This document shows positions 50,135 through 58,490 of a DNA stretch of 64,000 bases, one piece after another (within the stretch, counting starts at the first letter, position 1; each line of letters starts with the position of its first letter). A model generated the notes under the pieces. That model made no database searches and was not told the DNA's origin. It was given only the letters and a program-made list of their open reading frames with translations. Origin of the DNA: an uncultured Rhodoblastus sp. (GTDB lineage Bacteria; Pseudomonadota; Alphaproteobacteria; Rhizobiales; Beijerinckiaceae); assembly GCF_903903185.1 (NCBI RefSeq), contig NZ_CAIUXT010000136.1, forward strand, positions 1 through 64,000. The letters are read 5' to 3'. The translations under genes were made by a program, and so were the position numbers.

Positions 50135-50737
50135 ATGGCCAACGTGACGATCCACATCGCCGACGTTTTCGAACTGACGAAAATCGGATCCTTCGCCAAG
50201 GATCTCACAACTCGGGTGAAGGCGCTTTTCGACGATTGCATCGCCTTTGCCAACAAAAGCGTCAAGCAAGGCGACCCGCCGCACACGTCGAATATCGTCA
50301 TCGCCACTGCCGCCAAACCCGCGCCCGGCAAGCTGGACTTTCTGGTCTATCTGCTGCCGATCGAATTTCACTCGATCGCCGGCGCGCCGACCAAGGACAA
50401 CCTTCTCGCCGACCATTGGGGATTTACCAAACTCGAACAAGGCGGAGCGGCGGCCAAGTGCGAGATCATCGCCAAGCTCACCCAGGGCGACGTGATCGGG
50501 TCGCTCGTGATCCACGAAATGCTGCATTACAAGACCGCGAAGGGCAATAACGCGCTGCACCCAACCGGAGGCCTCGGCGCCGCGACAGTCGACGCGGCTT
50601 CGCAGCTCAACGACGCCAACCGGCGCGACATTGCCGCCAACCTGAAAAAAGAAATCACGCCCTGGCTCGACGGATGGGATATTTGCGCCGGAGCGAAGGC
50701 GCGCCGCGATGGCGGCGATCCCTTGTGGAATCTCTAG
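50135..50737 (+). CDS. HExxH zinc-metallopeptidase-like protein
   Basis: The 200-residue protein has no signal peptide. Residues 125-131 read VIHEMLH, the zincin helix with His127, Glu128 and His131; a further His142 (ALHPTGG) may be the third ligand. The N-terminal half is alpha/beta with TIHIADVFELTK at the start. I do not recognise the family; secreted-effector-type zincins are one possibility, and a metal-binding non-peptidase is another. It converges with ssb, 19 bases away, and is divergent from the OmpA-like gene. Confidence 0.62.
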   Translation: MANVTIHIADVFELTKIGSFAKDLTTRVKALFDDCIAFANKSVKQGDPPHTSNIVIATAAKPAPGKLDFLVYLLPIEFHSIAGAPTKDNLLADHWGFTKLEQGGAAAKCEIIAKLTQGDVIGSLVIHEMLHYKTAKGNNALHPTGGLGAATVDAASQLNDANRRDIAANLKKEITPWLDGWDICAGAKARRDGGDPLWNL

Positions 50738-50756
50738 AGTTTTCCTTCGAATCCGT

Positions 50757-51263
50757 TCAGAATGGAATATCGTCGTCGATTGTGTCCGAGGCCCTTCCGC
50801 CGCCGGCGCCTTCGTTGCGCTCCGAGGGTCCGCGCTCCAGTGGCGATTGCCGGCCAAAGGAACCGCCGCCCGACGAGGCGCCGCCGAAGCCGGCGTCGTC
50901 GCCGCGCGCGCCGCGCCCGTCGAGCAGCACCAACTCGCCGCGGAATTTGGTCAGCACGACGTCGGTGGCTTTGCGCTGGTGGCCTTCCTTGTCGGTGAAT
51001 TCGCGCGTCTGCAATTGCCCCTCGATATAGACCTTGGCGCCCTTCTTGAGGTATTGCTCCGCGACTTTCCCCAAATTCTCGTTGAAAATCGAAATATTAT
51101 GCCATTCGGTGCGTTCCTTGCGCTCGCCGGTGGCCTTGTCGCGCCAGCTGTCGGTGGTGGCGACCGAAAAGGACACCACCGCGTCGCCCGATGGGAAACG
51201 CCGGACCTCCGGATCGCGGCCGAGATTGCCGATCAAAATGACTTTATTGACGCTTCCCGCCAT
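50757..51263 (-). CDS. ssb: Single-strand DNA-binding protein
   Basis: Ssb protects single-stranded DNA and recruits replication and repair partners. The 168-residue protein has an OB fold (AGSVNKVILIGNLGRDPEVRRF; TEWHNISIFNENLGKVAEQYLKKG), a Gly/Ser-rich linker and the acidic tip DTIDDDIPF that binds HolC and other partners. The ATG at 51263 gives the family start. It is divergent from uvrA, and an SOS box lies between them, so ssb may be LexA-regulated as in other alphaproteobacteria. Confidence 0.96.
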   Translation of the reverse strand: MAGSVNKVILIGNLGRDPEVRRFPSGDAVVSFSVATTDSWRDKATGERKERTEWHNISIFNENLGKVAEQYLKKGAKVYIEGQLQTREFTDKEGHQRKATDVVLTKFRGELVLLDGRGARGDDAGFGGASSGGGSFGRQSPLERGPSERNEGAGGGRASDTIDDDIPF

Positions 51264-51348
51264 GGTTTCCTCGCTACCTGTCCGTTTCGCGGCCTCAAGG
51301 CCATTCGCCGTATGCCGATTGGGCGCTTGCCCATTGGACGAACCGGCC

Positions 51349-51475
51349 ATGAACCGCCCTCGTCCTTCGAGACGCGCCTAGCGGCGCTCCTCAGGATGGG
51401 GGCTACTCGACTGATTTCATTTATCCTCTCATGTCAGGAAGCGATGCGAAGCATCGCGTCTCCAAGTACGAGGGG
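51349..51475. repeat. Dispersed two-part palindromic repeat, copy C
   Basis: Part one starts gaaccgccctcgtccttcga and ends near ctgatttcat at 51420, matching copy B. Part two (51425-51475) has the hairpin gcgatgc-gaa-gcatcgc at 51441-51457 and ends gtctccaagtacgagggg, resembling part two of copy A with a different stem. It lies between ssb and uvrA. Confidence 0.75.
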
Positions 51476-51592
51476 ATCAACGCGCGATCTTTCAGCGCCT
51501 GCGGGCGCATCCTATACGCCCGCGAAACCGGCCGCGCGTCCTTATCCGTCCTTATCCACAGCGTCGCGGGCCCGATCCCCGGCGCCGAGGAT

Positions 51593-51607
51593 GTTCTATT
51601 TATGTTC
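51593..51607. promoter_or_regulatory. LexA (SOS) box between ssb and uvrA
   Basis: gttc-tatttat-gttc is an exact match to the alphaproteobacterial SOS box GTTC-N7-GTTC. It lies 135 bases upstream of the uvrA start and 330 bases upstream of ssb, and overlaps the probable promoter. uvrA and ssb are classic SOS genes, and lexA in this window has the same box. Confidence 0.85.
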
Positions 51608-51741
51608 TAGCTTATCGGCGCGAATCGTGCAAGCCTGCGAAAGGTGGAAATTTTGGCCGCTGACGTTAAATACAGGCGGACGTCGCCCCCGCCGGACCGG
51701 CCGCGCGCTTTTGGCGGCCCCGCGTTTTTTGGAATGTGACC

Positions 51742-54700
51742 ATGGATTCAGCCAAGCCCGTAGCCAAAAAGAATCCCCCCAAAAAGCCCGCGCCGAAGAA
51801 ATCCCTGTTGAAAAAGCCCGCCAAAGGCCCCTCCCCGCAAAAGCCGGCGCAAAGCGCCGAAACCTCCGAACAGGCGGCGTTTCGCATCGGCGAGGGCCGT
51901 GTGATTTCGCTGCGCGGCGCCCGGGAACATAATCTCAAGAATGTCGATCTCACCATTCCGCGCGACAAGCTGGTGGTGTTCACAGGCCTGTCCGGCTCGG
52001 GCAAATCCTCGCTCGCCTTCGACACCATTTATGCCGAGGGCCAGCGGCGCTATGTCGAGAGCCTGTCCGCCTATGCGCGGCAGTTTCTCGAAATGATGCA
52101 AAAGCCCGACGTCGATCATATCGACGGCCTGTCGCCGGCCATTTCGATCGAACAGAAGACCACGTCGAAAAACCCGCGCTCGACCGTCGGCACCGTCACC
52201 GAAATCAACGATTACATGCGCCTGCTCTGGGCGCGCGTCGGCATTCCCTATTCGCCCGCCACCGGCCTGCCGATCGAGAGCCAGACGGTGAGCCAGATGG
52301 TCGATCGGGTGCTGGCCCTGCCCGAGCGCACGCGGCTGTTTCTGCTCGCCCCGGTGGTGCGCGGCCGAAAGGGCGAATATCGCAAGGAAATCGCGGAATT
52401 TCTCAAGCGCGGCTTCCAGCGGCTGAAGATCGACGGCCAGTTCTGCGACATCGCCGAGGCGCCGGCGCTCGACAAGAAGCTCAAGCATGACATCGAGGTG
52501 GTGGTCGACCGCATCGTCGTGCGCGCCGATATTTCGGCGCGTCTCGCGGAGAGTTTCGAGACCGCGCTCGATCTCGCCGATGGCTTGGCCATCGTCGAAT
52601 TCGCCGAAGGCGTCCGGGATGGCGATGGCGAAAAAACGGCTTCGCCCGAGCGCATCGTTTTTTCGTCGAAATTCTCCTGCCCGGTCTCCGGGTTTTCGAT
52701 TTCGGAAATCGAACCGCGGCTGTTTTCGTTCAATAATCCCCATGGCGCCTGCCCGAAATGCGGCGGCATCGGCTTCGAGCAGAAGGTCGATCCCGAATTG
52801 ATCGTCCCCAATCCCGAACTGACCCTGCGCAAGGGCGCCATCGCGCCCTGGGCCAAGTCGCCCTCGCCCTATTATGCGCAGACGCTCGAAGCGCTTGGCA
52901 AGGTCTTCAAGTTCCGCATGGAGGACCGCTGGTCGGCGCTTTCCGCCGAGGCGCACAAAGCCATTTTCTATGGTTCCGGCGACCGGGACGTGCTGTTCAC
53001 CTATGCCGACGGGACCCGCGCCTATGAGGTGAGAAAGCCGTTCGAGGGGGTGATCCGCAATCTGGAGCGGCGTTATATCGAGACCGAAAGCGATTGGGCG
53101 CGCGAGGAAATCTCGCGCTACATGTCGGCCAGCCCCTGCGCCGCCTGCAAGGGCTTTCGCCTCAAGCCCGAGGCGCTGGCGGTCAAGATCGACTTTTCCC
53201 ATATCGGCCAAATTTCCGAACTCTCGGTGCGCGAGGCGCAACAATGGTTCGTCGCCCTGCCGCAAAAGCTCGACGCCAAGCGCAACGAGATCTCGGCGCG
53301 CATTTTACGCGAGATCGACGAGAGACTGCGGTTTCTCGTCGATGTCGGGCTCGACTATCTGACGCTGGCGCGCGGTTCGGGGACCCTGTCGGGCGGCGAA
53401 AGCCAGCGCATCCGCCTCGCCTCGCAGATCGGCTCGGGCCTGACCGGGGTTTTGTATGTGCTCGACGAACCCTCCATCGGCCTGCACCAGCGCGATAATT
53501 TCCGCCTGCTCGAAACCTTGCGGCGGCTGCGCGACCTCGGCAATTCGGTGATCGTCGTCGAGCATGACGAGGACGCCATCCTGACCGCCGATTATGTCGT
53601 CGATGTCGGCCCCGGGGCCGGCGTCCATGGCGGCGAAATCGTCGCGCAGGGAACCCCGGCCGACATCATGGCCAATGAAAATTCGCTGACCGGGGCCTAT
53701 CTGACCGGCCGTCTCGCCGTAGCCGCGCCGAAAAAACGCCGGAAACCCGACCCCCGCCGCATGTTGAAGCTGACGGGCGCGCGCGGCAACAATCTGCGCA
53801 ACGTCACGGCGAACTTGCCGCTCGGCCTGTTCACCTGCATCACCGGCGTTTCGGGCGGCGGCAAATCGACGCTGGTGGTCGATACGCTCTACAAGGCGGT
53901 GGCGCGGCGCCTCAATGGCGCGCTGGAGCATCCGGCGCCTTTCGACACGCTCGAAGGGCTGGAGCATATCGACAAGGTCATCGACATCGACCAGTCGCCG
54001 ATCGGCCGCACACCGCGCTCCAATCCCGCCACCTATGTCGGCGCCTTCACGCCGATCCGCGACTGGTTCGCTGGCCTGCCGGAGGCCAAGGCGCGCGGTT
54101 ACGGGCCGGGACGCTTCTCCTTCAACGTCAAGGGCGGACGTTGCGAAGCCTGCCAGGGCGACGGCGTGATCAAGATCGAAATGCATTTTCTGCCCGACGT
54201 CTATGTCACCTGCGACGTCTGCAAGGGCCGGCGCTATGACCGCGAAACGCTGGAAGTGCGCTATCGCGACCGCAGCATCGCCGATGTGCTCGACATGACG
54301 GTCGAAGAGGCCGCCGACCTGTTCAAGGCGGTGCCGTCGATCCGCGACAAGATGCAGACGCTTTCGCGCGTCGGTCTGGGTTATGTAAAAGTCGGCCAGC
54401 AGGCCACGACCCTTTCCGGCGGCGAAGCCCAGCGCGTCAAATTGTCGAAGGAATTGTCGCGGCGCTCGACGGGGCGCACGCTCTATATTCTCGACGAACC
54501 GACTACCGGCTTGCATTTCCACGACGTGAAAAAGCTTCTTGAAGTGCTGCATGAACTGGTCGATCAGGGCAACAGCGTGGTGGTGATCGAGCATAATCTC
54601 GAAGTGGTGAAGACGGCGGACTGGGTGATCGACATGGGGCCGGAAGGCGGCGACGGCGGCGGAACCATTGTCGCCGAAGGACCTCCGGAGGCCATCGTGC

Positions 54701-54780
54701 GCGAACCCGCTTCCTATACAGGACAGTTTTTGAAGGAGGTTCTGCTGCGCCGGCCCGGGTCAAGGGAAGCGGCGGCCTGA
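51742..54780 (+). CDS. uvrA: Excinuclease ABC subunit A
   Basis: UvrA scans for DNA damage and loads UvrB in nucleotide excision repair. The 1012-residue protein begins with a Lys/Pro/Ala-rich extension of about 50 residues, then the two ABC ATPase halves: Walker [10 protein letters not shown] and [12 protein letters not shown] signatures LSGGESQRI and [11 protein letters not shown], and two CxxC zinc modules ([17 protein letters not shown] with CDVCKGRR). Other conserved residues include the [12 protein letters not shown] segment. GTG at 51736 is in frame, but the ATG at 51742 is preferred. An SOS box lies upstream. Confidence 0.97.
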   Translation: MDSAKPVAKKNPPKKPAPKKSLLKKPAKGPSPQKPAQSAETSEQAAFRIGEGRVISLRGAREHNLKNVDLTIPRDKLVVFTGLSGSGKSSLAFDTIYAEGQRRYVESLSAYARQFLEMMQKPDVDHIDGLSPAISIEQKTTSKNPRSTVGTVTEINDYMRLLWARVGIPYSPATGLPIESQTVSQMVDRVLALPERTRLFLLAPVVRGRKGEYRKEIAEFLKRGFQRLKIDGQFCDIAEAPALDKKLKHDIEVVVDRIVVRADISARLAESFETALDLADGLAIVEFAEGVRDGDGEKTASPERIVFSSKFSCPVSGFSISEIEPRLFSFNNPHGACPKCGGIGFEQKVDPELIVPNPELTLRKGAIAPWAKSPSPYYAQTLEALGKVFKFRMEDRWSALSAEAHKAIFYGSGDRDVLFTYADGTRAYEVRKPFEGVIRNLERRYIETESDWAREEISRYMSASPCAACKGFRLKPEALAVKIDFSHIGQISELSVREAQQWFVALPQKLDAKRNEISARILREIDERLRFLVDVGLDYLTLARGSGTLSGGESQRIRLASQIGSGLTGVLYVLDEPSIGLHQRDNFRLLETLRRLRDLGNSVIVVEHDEDAILTADYVVDVGPGAGVHGGEIVAQGTPADIMANENSLTGAYLTGRLAVAAPKKRRKPDPRRMLKLTGARGNNLRNVTANLPLGLFTCITGVSGGGKSTLVVDTLYKAVARRLNGALEHPAPFDTLEGLEHIDKVIDIDQSPIGRTPRSNPATYVGAFTPIRDWFAGLPEAKARGYGPGRFSFNVKGGRCEACQGDGVIKIEMHFLPDVYVTCDVCKGRRYDRETLEVRYRDRSIADVLDMTVEEAADLFKAVPSIRDKMQTLSRVGLGYVKVGQQATTLSGGEAQRVKLSKELSRRSTGRTLYILDEPTTGLHFHDVKKLLEVLHELVDQGNSVVVIEHNLEVVKTADWVIDMGPEGGDGGGTIVAEGPPEAIVREPASYTGQFLKEVLLRRPGSREAAA

Positions 54781-55059
54781 GGCCTATGCTGCTTTGCAAA
54801 AATCGCAATGCTGCTTTGCAAAATTTTTGGGTTCCGTCCTGATCCAGGGGCGATCATAGTTCGTTAATCGTTTATAGAGGCGCCGTAAGGTTTGGCCGTT
54901 CCTTCCGAGGTCAACGTACGGGCGTGTTAATCGCTCGTACGCCTCAGCGCCCGCCGGCCCCTCCCCCCGGCGGGCGCTATTTAGCATGATCCCTTCTCCC
55001 CTTGTGGGAGGTGATGCGACGCGGCGGATGACTTTCGGCAGCCACGGCGCGAGGAAGGG
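54781..55059. other. Region after uvrA: direct repeat and strong hairpin
   Basis: A 16-base direct repeat atgctgctttgcaaaa lies at 54786-54801 and 54808-54823, 22 bases apart. A perfect 12-bp stem agcgcccgccgg/ccggcgggcgct at 54944-54976 is followed by atttag, weakly terminator-like, for either strand. A minus-strand frame in this area is probably spurious. Confidence 0.5.
54944..54976. terminator. Strong GC-rich hairpin downstream of uvrA
   Basis: The 12-bp perfect stem has a nine-base pyrimidine loop. It is followed by attt on the plus strand, so it may end the uvrA transcript 160 bases after its stop. The T-tract is weak, so it could also be the 3' end of a small RNA. Confidence 0.4.
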
Positions 55060-55149
55060 CGGGGACTGGATACTCATGGCGCGTTGCGGTTTTCCTTTTT
55101 GGCGACTTTGATCGGGTCGTGATTCGTTTCCTGTCCCCGACTTCCGGGA
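55060..55149. repeat. Left 90-bp inverted repeat of a two-gene cassette
   Basis: Outer end cggggactggatac; inner end gtttcctgtccccgacttccggga. The inner 28 bases match the inverted right copy (57001-57091) at 26 positions, and the outer 14 match exactly. The arm is itself partly palindromic. Confidence 0.75.
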
Positions 55150-55193
55150 TGGATTGGCGCGCACAGAATTTCCTCTACTCTAAAGATCAGGCG

Positions 55194-55892
55194 TCAACGC
55201 GCATTGTTGTCAAGTACGGATTGGAAGAATTGGTCAACCAGAGTCCCGTCGTCCCCGTGCGCGCCAAAAGAACTCATCCAGCCGCTTTGCCCAGCATGGA
55301 CGCCGTCGAGAATTGTCACGTGCAGATCCCGTTCATGGTCTTTAGACGGGTCGTAGCTGATGACGCTTGCCGAGCAGCGCTCTCCTAAATCCAACCCTGT
55401 CGCAGCATCAATCGAACCTATTCTTGCCGTCGGGAACAACCGTAGTGTATCGTTCCCGATTTTTTTGAAATTAACGATTGTTCCTTTTGGCACCAGCGGG
55501 TGGAGGCTAAGTAATAGAATATATCCTACAAAATTTTTTGTTGGAATATGTACCTTCGCAATCGGAAGCCCCATTGCACCCTTGTTGTCTTCAACAGGAT
55601 TATAAGTGATGACTTCTATAACAACAGGCAAATCGTGCTGAAAGGTCTGGCATCCGGGCGGATGCTCGTATTTAAGCCAATCCCGGTACCGGTCCGCAGT
55701 GTCGCATACGGTCGCCGTATTGACGCCCCCTCCATCATCACCAAGAAATGCTTTGGTTCCAGGTGCGGGCTGTTTCCATACTGGAGCAGCTTTCTCGGAG
55801 CCGCTTGCGATTGCGGTAAAGGTTATAGTTGCTGCGATTGCGCCAACCCAAAGCCACCGTCCGGCGCTAGTAGTCATCGTCAGCGAAGCCAT
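55194..55892 (-). CDS. Secreted protein of unknown function in AT-rich cassette
   Basis: The 232-residue protein has a signal peptide (RWLWVGAIAATITFTAIASG) and a mature domain with four cysteines (CDTADRYRDWLKY, CQTF, ERCSA) suited to disulfides. It has no family that I know. The start is ATG 55892, or ATG 55877, which gives a better signal peptide. The upstream gene's stop overlaps its start, so the two are co-translated. GC is well below the host average. Confidence 0.6.
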   Translation of the reverse strand: MASLTMTTSAGRWLWVGAIAATITFTAIASGSEKAAPVWKQPAPGTKAFLGDDGGGVNTATVCDTADRYRDWLKYEHPPGCQTFQHDLPVVIEVITYNPVEDNKGAMGLPIAKVHIPTKNFVGYILLLSLHPLVPKGTIVNFKKIGNDTLRLFPTARIGSIDAATGLDLGERCSASVISYDPSKDHERDLHVTILDGVHAGQSGWMSSFGAHGDDGTLVDQFFQSVLDNNAR

Positions 55893-56964
55893 CGATTTGA
55901 GTTCCGTTCGGATTCTGAGCGCAAAAAAACTTTGCGTGCCAATACGTCAAACGATGTGTCGCTCGCGGGTTCAAATACAACCATGAAGGCATAGCATATT
56001 TGATGCTTGAGTCCGCATCTTTTGGCCAAACGTTAACAAAAAAAATCGCCGATAAGAGACGCGAGGCATCGCCAATGGTCACATCGGCTGGGACCTTTTT
56101 AGCAATGGAAGTAAGAGGCGTTGAGTCGTGGGAAAATTGCATGAAGGCGCGGCGAGCAAGCGAGCGAGTAAAAGCGGTATCAATCCCGGCGAAATCGTTG
56201 TAAATTGAAAGGTAGTTGAACCAAGGATGCACCACCAATATTAGTATAAACGGATTATTTCGGGTGAATTGCTTAGCGTCGCGAAAGGGGTAGTGAACGT
56301 TCGCTTTTGCGAGGCGATATGGCTCAACGTTGCGACCAATGATCGTCACAGGTTTCACGGAATCCAGTCGGATCACCATCGGACCTTTCCTCACCATGCC
56401 TTTCTGTCTGAGTTCATTGGCAATATCCGGCGCCGTTTCGATCAGATCACTAAATATATCAAAGGATAGGTCCCACGACTCCTCGATAAGAACCTGCTCG
56501 TCGGGAATTTCTTTTTCTAATCGTTCCTTCAAACGTTGAGCCAATCTCCCGTTGGAGCCAAAAGCTTTGATGTCAAAATACATGCTGCCAAATTCGATCC
56601 GACCGTCGAGGGTCGATCCCTCGGTGGCCAAAACGTCGCTTGAGGTCATGGCGACTTCCGTTGTGAACTTCAGAGGACACTGGGCCAGCCAATCATACGC
56701 AGCGAGTTCTGCAAAAGCGCCATATGTATCTCGTGAGATCAGGCGGCGAATTAAATTTCGGGCATTAGATTTCGACGTGGAGTTGCTCTTTAGCAAATCT
56801 CCGATCGCTCGGGCAATCAGGCGACAATGAGCGTCACAGTTGGCGAGAGAAAACGCGTCGGCATCCAGGGCAGCATCCGGGATGTCTGAAGCAAGTTTCA
56901 TGTCGGCGATTGCGGCGCTTCCCGCAGCAAGTTTTTTGATCCATTCATGCTTCTTAGTATTCAC
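55867..56964 (-). CDS. Uncharacterised protein with PD-(D/E)XK-like motif in AT-rich cassette
   Basis: The 365-residue soluble protein lacks a signal peptide. In the first half, LDGRIEFGSMYFDIKAFGS resembles the core of a PD-(D/E)XK nuclease: an Asp, a strand, then D-x-K, with an upstream helix (DTYGAFAELAAYDWL) that could supply the conserved Glu. The second half is helical and strand-rich (NNPFILILVVHPWFNYLSIYND) with no known match. It overlaps the secreted-protein gene by 26 bases. A restriction-like or other defence role is a guess; membership of the nuclease superfamily is by eye. Confidence 0.5.
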   Translation of the reverse strand: MNTKKHEWIKKLAAGSAAIADMKLASDIPDAALDADAFSLANCDAHCRLIARAIGDLLKSNSTSKSNARNLIRRLISRDTYGAFAELAAYDWLAQCPLKFTTEVAMTSSDVLATEGSTLDGRIEFGSMYFDIKAFGSNGRLAQRLKERLEKEIPDEQVLIEESWDLSFDIFSDLIETAPDIANELRQKGMVRKGPMVIRLDSVKPVTIIGRNVEPYRLAKANVHYPFRDAKQFTRNNPFILILVVHPWFNYLSIYNDFAGIDTAFTRSLARRAFMQFSHDSTPLTSIAKKVPADVTIGDASRLLSAIFFVNVWPKDADSSIKYAMPSWLYLNPRATHRLTYWHAKFFCAQNPNGTQIDGFADDDY

Positions 56965-57000
56965 GATGATCGGAGCCTCGAAATCGTCTAGCTAAAACCG

Positions 57001-57091
57001 TCCCGGAAGTCGGGGACTGAAAACGAATTGCGACGCAGCGACGGGCCGACGCGACAAGAATGGATGCCGCGCAATTCGTATCCAGTCCCCG
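57001..57091. repeat. Right 91-bp inverted repeat of a two-gene cassette
   Basis: Inner end tcccggaagtcggggac; outer end gtatccagtccccg. The arm is itself a palindrome: the 22-mer starting at 57011 pairs with the one ending at 57091 (19 of 22 positions). It is the inverted counterpart of 55060-55149. Confidence 0.75.
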
Positions 57092-57121
57092 AGTACCTCG
57101 CATTGTAGCTATGGCGCGCCA

Positions 57122-57586
57122 TCACGCCGCGATCAGCACCGCGCCGACCGGGCGCTTTTCCCCCAGCAGGATATTATAGGTCTGGCAGGCGGCGGCGGTG
57201 CTCATCGGGTCGCAGCCGATGCCGAGCGCCCGCAGACGCTGGCGCAGAGCCGGCGGAACCGGCAGCAGCATTGCGCCGCATCCAAACAGCAATAAATCGA
57301 CGCTGCCGCGCGGCAAGGCGAACAAAGGCGCGAGCGACGCCTCGTCCACTGCTGCGAAAGTTTCGGGCGCATAGGCGTGGATGCCGTCCGGCAGCGCCAG
57401 CAGCGAGCCGCGATGGGTCATGCCGGCGAACTGGAAGCCGCCGGCGGCGATGCCGTCGATCGGGTGAAGGCCAGGGGTAAAGCCCTCGTATCTGCGCCCT
57501 TCCGCCAATTCAGGCGCCCGAAAGCGGCCGCGCGCCGGATTTGCCGCCCAGCCCCGTGACTTCGTCGGAGGCGGCGCGGTTTTCAT
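57122..57586 (-). CDS. Mth938-like (DUF498/NDUFAF3-type) protein
   Basis: The 154-residue protein has the Mth938 core: GFQFAGMTHRGSLLALPDGI, a strand LPRGSVDLLLFGCG, a helix PALRQRLRALGIGCDPMSTAAACQTYNIL and the end GAVLIAA. The mitochondrial relative NDUFAF3 assists complex I assembly; the bacterial role is not settled. It lies after secF in many alphaproteobacteria. The ATG at 57586 lies inside secF, an overlap of 77 bases, which is unusually long; a shorter start is possible. The left end of this gene is 30 bases from the right repeat of the cassette. Confidence 0.85.
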   Translation of the reverse strand: MKTAPPPTKSRGWAANPARGRFRAPELAEGRRYEGFTPGLHPIDGIAAGGFQFAGMTHRGSLLALPDGIHAYAPETFAAVDEASLAPLFALPRGSVDLLLFGCGAMLLPVPPALRQRLRALGIGCDPMSTAAACQTYNILLGEKRPVGAVLIAA

Positions 57587-58475
57587 TGCGCAGGCCGAGA
57601 TAGATCAAGGTCGGCGAGCAGATGAAAATCGAGGAATAAGTGGCGACGAATATGCCCCACATCATCGCCAGCGAGAACGAGCGGATCACCTGACCGCCAA
57701 AGATCACCAGCGACAGCAGCGCCAGGAAAACCGTGGTCGCGGTCATCAGGGTGCGCGGCAGCACGGCGTTGATCGACGTATCGATGAGCTGATCGGTCGG
57801 CATTTTCTTGAACTTGCGCATATTTTCGCGGATGCGGTCGAGCACCACCACGGTTTCGTTGAGCGAATAGCCGACGATGGTCAGGATCGCCGCGATCGAC
57901 GTGGTGTTGAACTCCAATTGGGTGATCGAGAAAAAGCCGACCGTCAGCAGCAAATCGTGCATCGTGGCGATGATCGCGCCAATGGCGAATTGCCATTCGA
58001 AGCGGAACCACAGATAGGCCAGCACCGCCAGAATCGACAGCACCACGCCGAGCGTGCCGGACTGCACCAGTTCGTTGGAGACGCGCGGGCCGACCACTTC
58101 GACGCGGCGGAAATCGTAGGACTCGCCGAGCGCCTTGCGGACCTTTTCCACCGCCGCCTGCTGCGCCACGTCGCCGCCCGGCTGCATGCCGAAGCGGATC
58201 GAGGCGTCGGCCTGCGAGCCAAAGCCCTGCACTTCGAGATCGCCGAGCCCGAGGTGGTCGGACAGGTCGCGGATGTAGGAGAGATCGGCGATGCCGGATT
58301 TCGCCTGCACTTCGAGCAGCGTGCCGCCGGAAAAATCGATGCCGAAATTCATGCCCACGGTCAGGAAAAGGATCACCGAAACGATCGAGAGCACCGCCGA
58401 AAACGGATAGGACACGCGCCGGAAGCGCATGAACGGGAACTTGGTGTTTTCGGGCGCCAGGCGCAAAAGCTTCAT
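57510..58475 (-). CDS. secF: Protein translocase subunit SecF
   Basis: SecF, with SecD, pulls exported proteins out of the SecYEG channel using the proton motive force. The 321-residue protein has six transmembrane helices, with the first periplasmic domain containing the SecF motif FGIDFSGGTLLEV, and the C-terminal half having GYSLNETVVVLDRIREN, a conserved SecD/F proton-path element. It starts 16 bases after secD. Its 3' end overlaps the Mth938-like gene. Confidence 0.96.
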   Translation of the reverse strand: MKLLRLAPENTKFPFMRFRRVSYPFSAVLSIVSVILFLTVGMNFGIDFSGGTLLEVQAKSGIADLSYIRDLSDHLGLGDLEVQGFGSQADASIRFGMQPGGDVAQQAAVEKVRKALGESYDFRRVEVVGPRVSNELVQSGTLGVVLSILAVLAYLWFRFEWQFAIGAIIATMHDLLLTVGFFSITQLEFNTTSIAAILTIVGYSLNETVVVLDRIRENMRKFKKMPTDQLIDTSINAVLPRTLMTATTVFLALLSLVIFGGQVIRSFSLAMMWGIFVATYSSIFICSPTLIYLGLRNENRAASDEVTGLGGKSGARPLSGA

Positions 58476-58490
58476 GGCAAAAGGTCCTGA

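Noticed and set aside
54784-55164. Minus-strand frame of 126 codons after uvrA
   Set aside because: It covers a perfect hairpin, a direct repeat and one inverted-repeat arm, all explained as non-coding structure.
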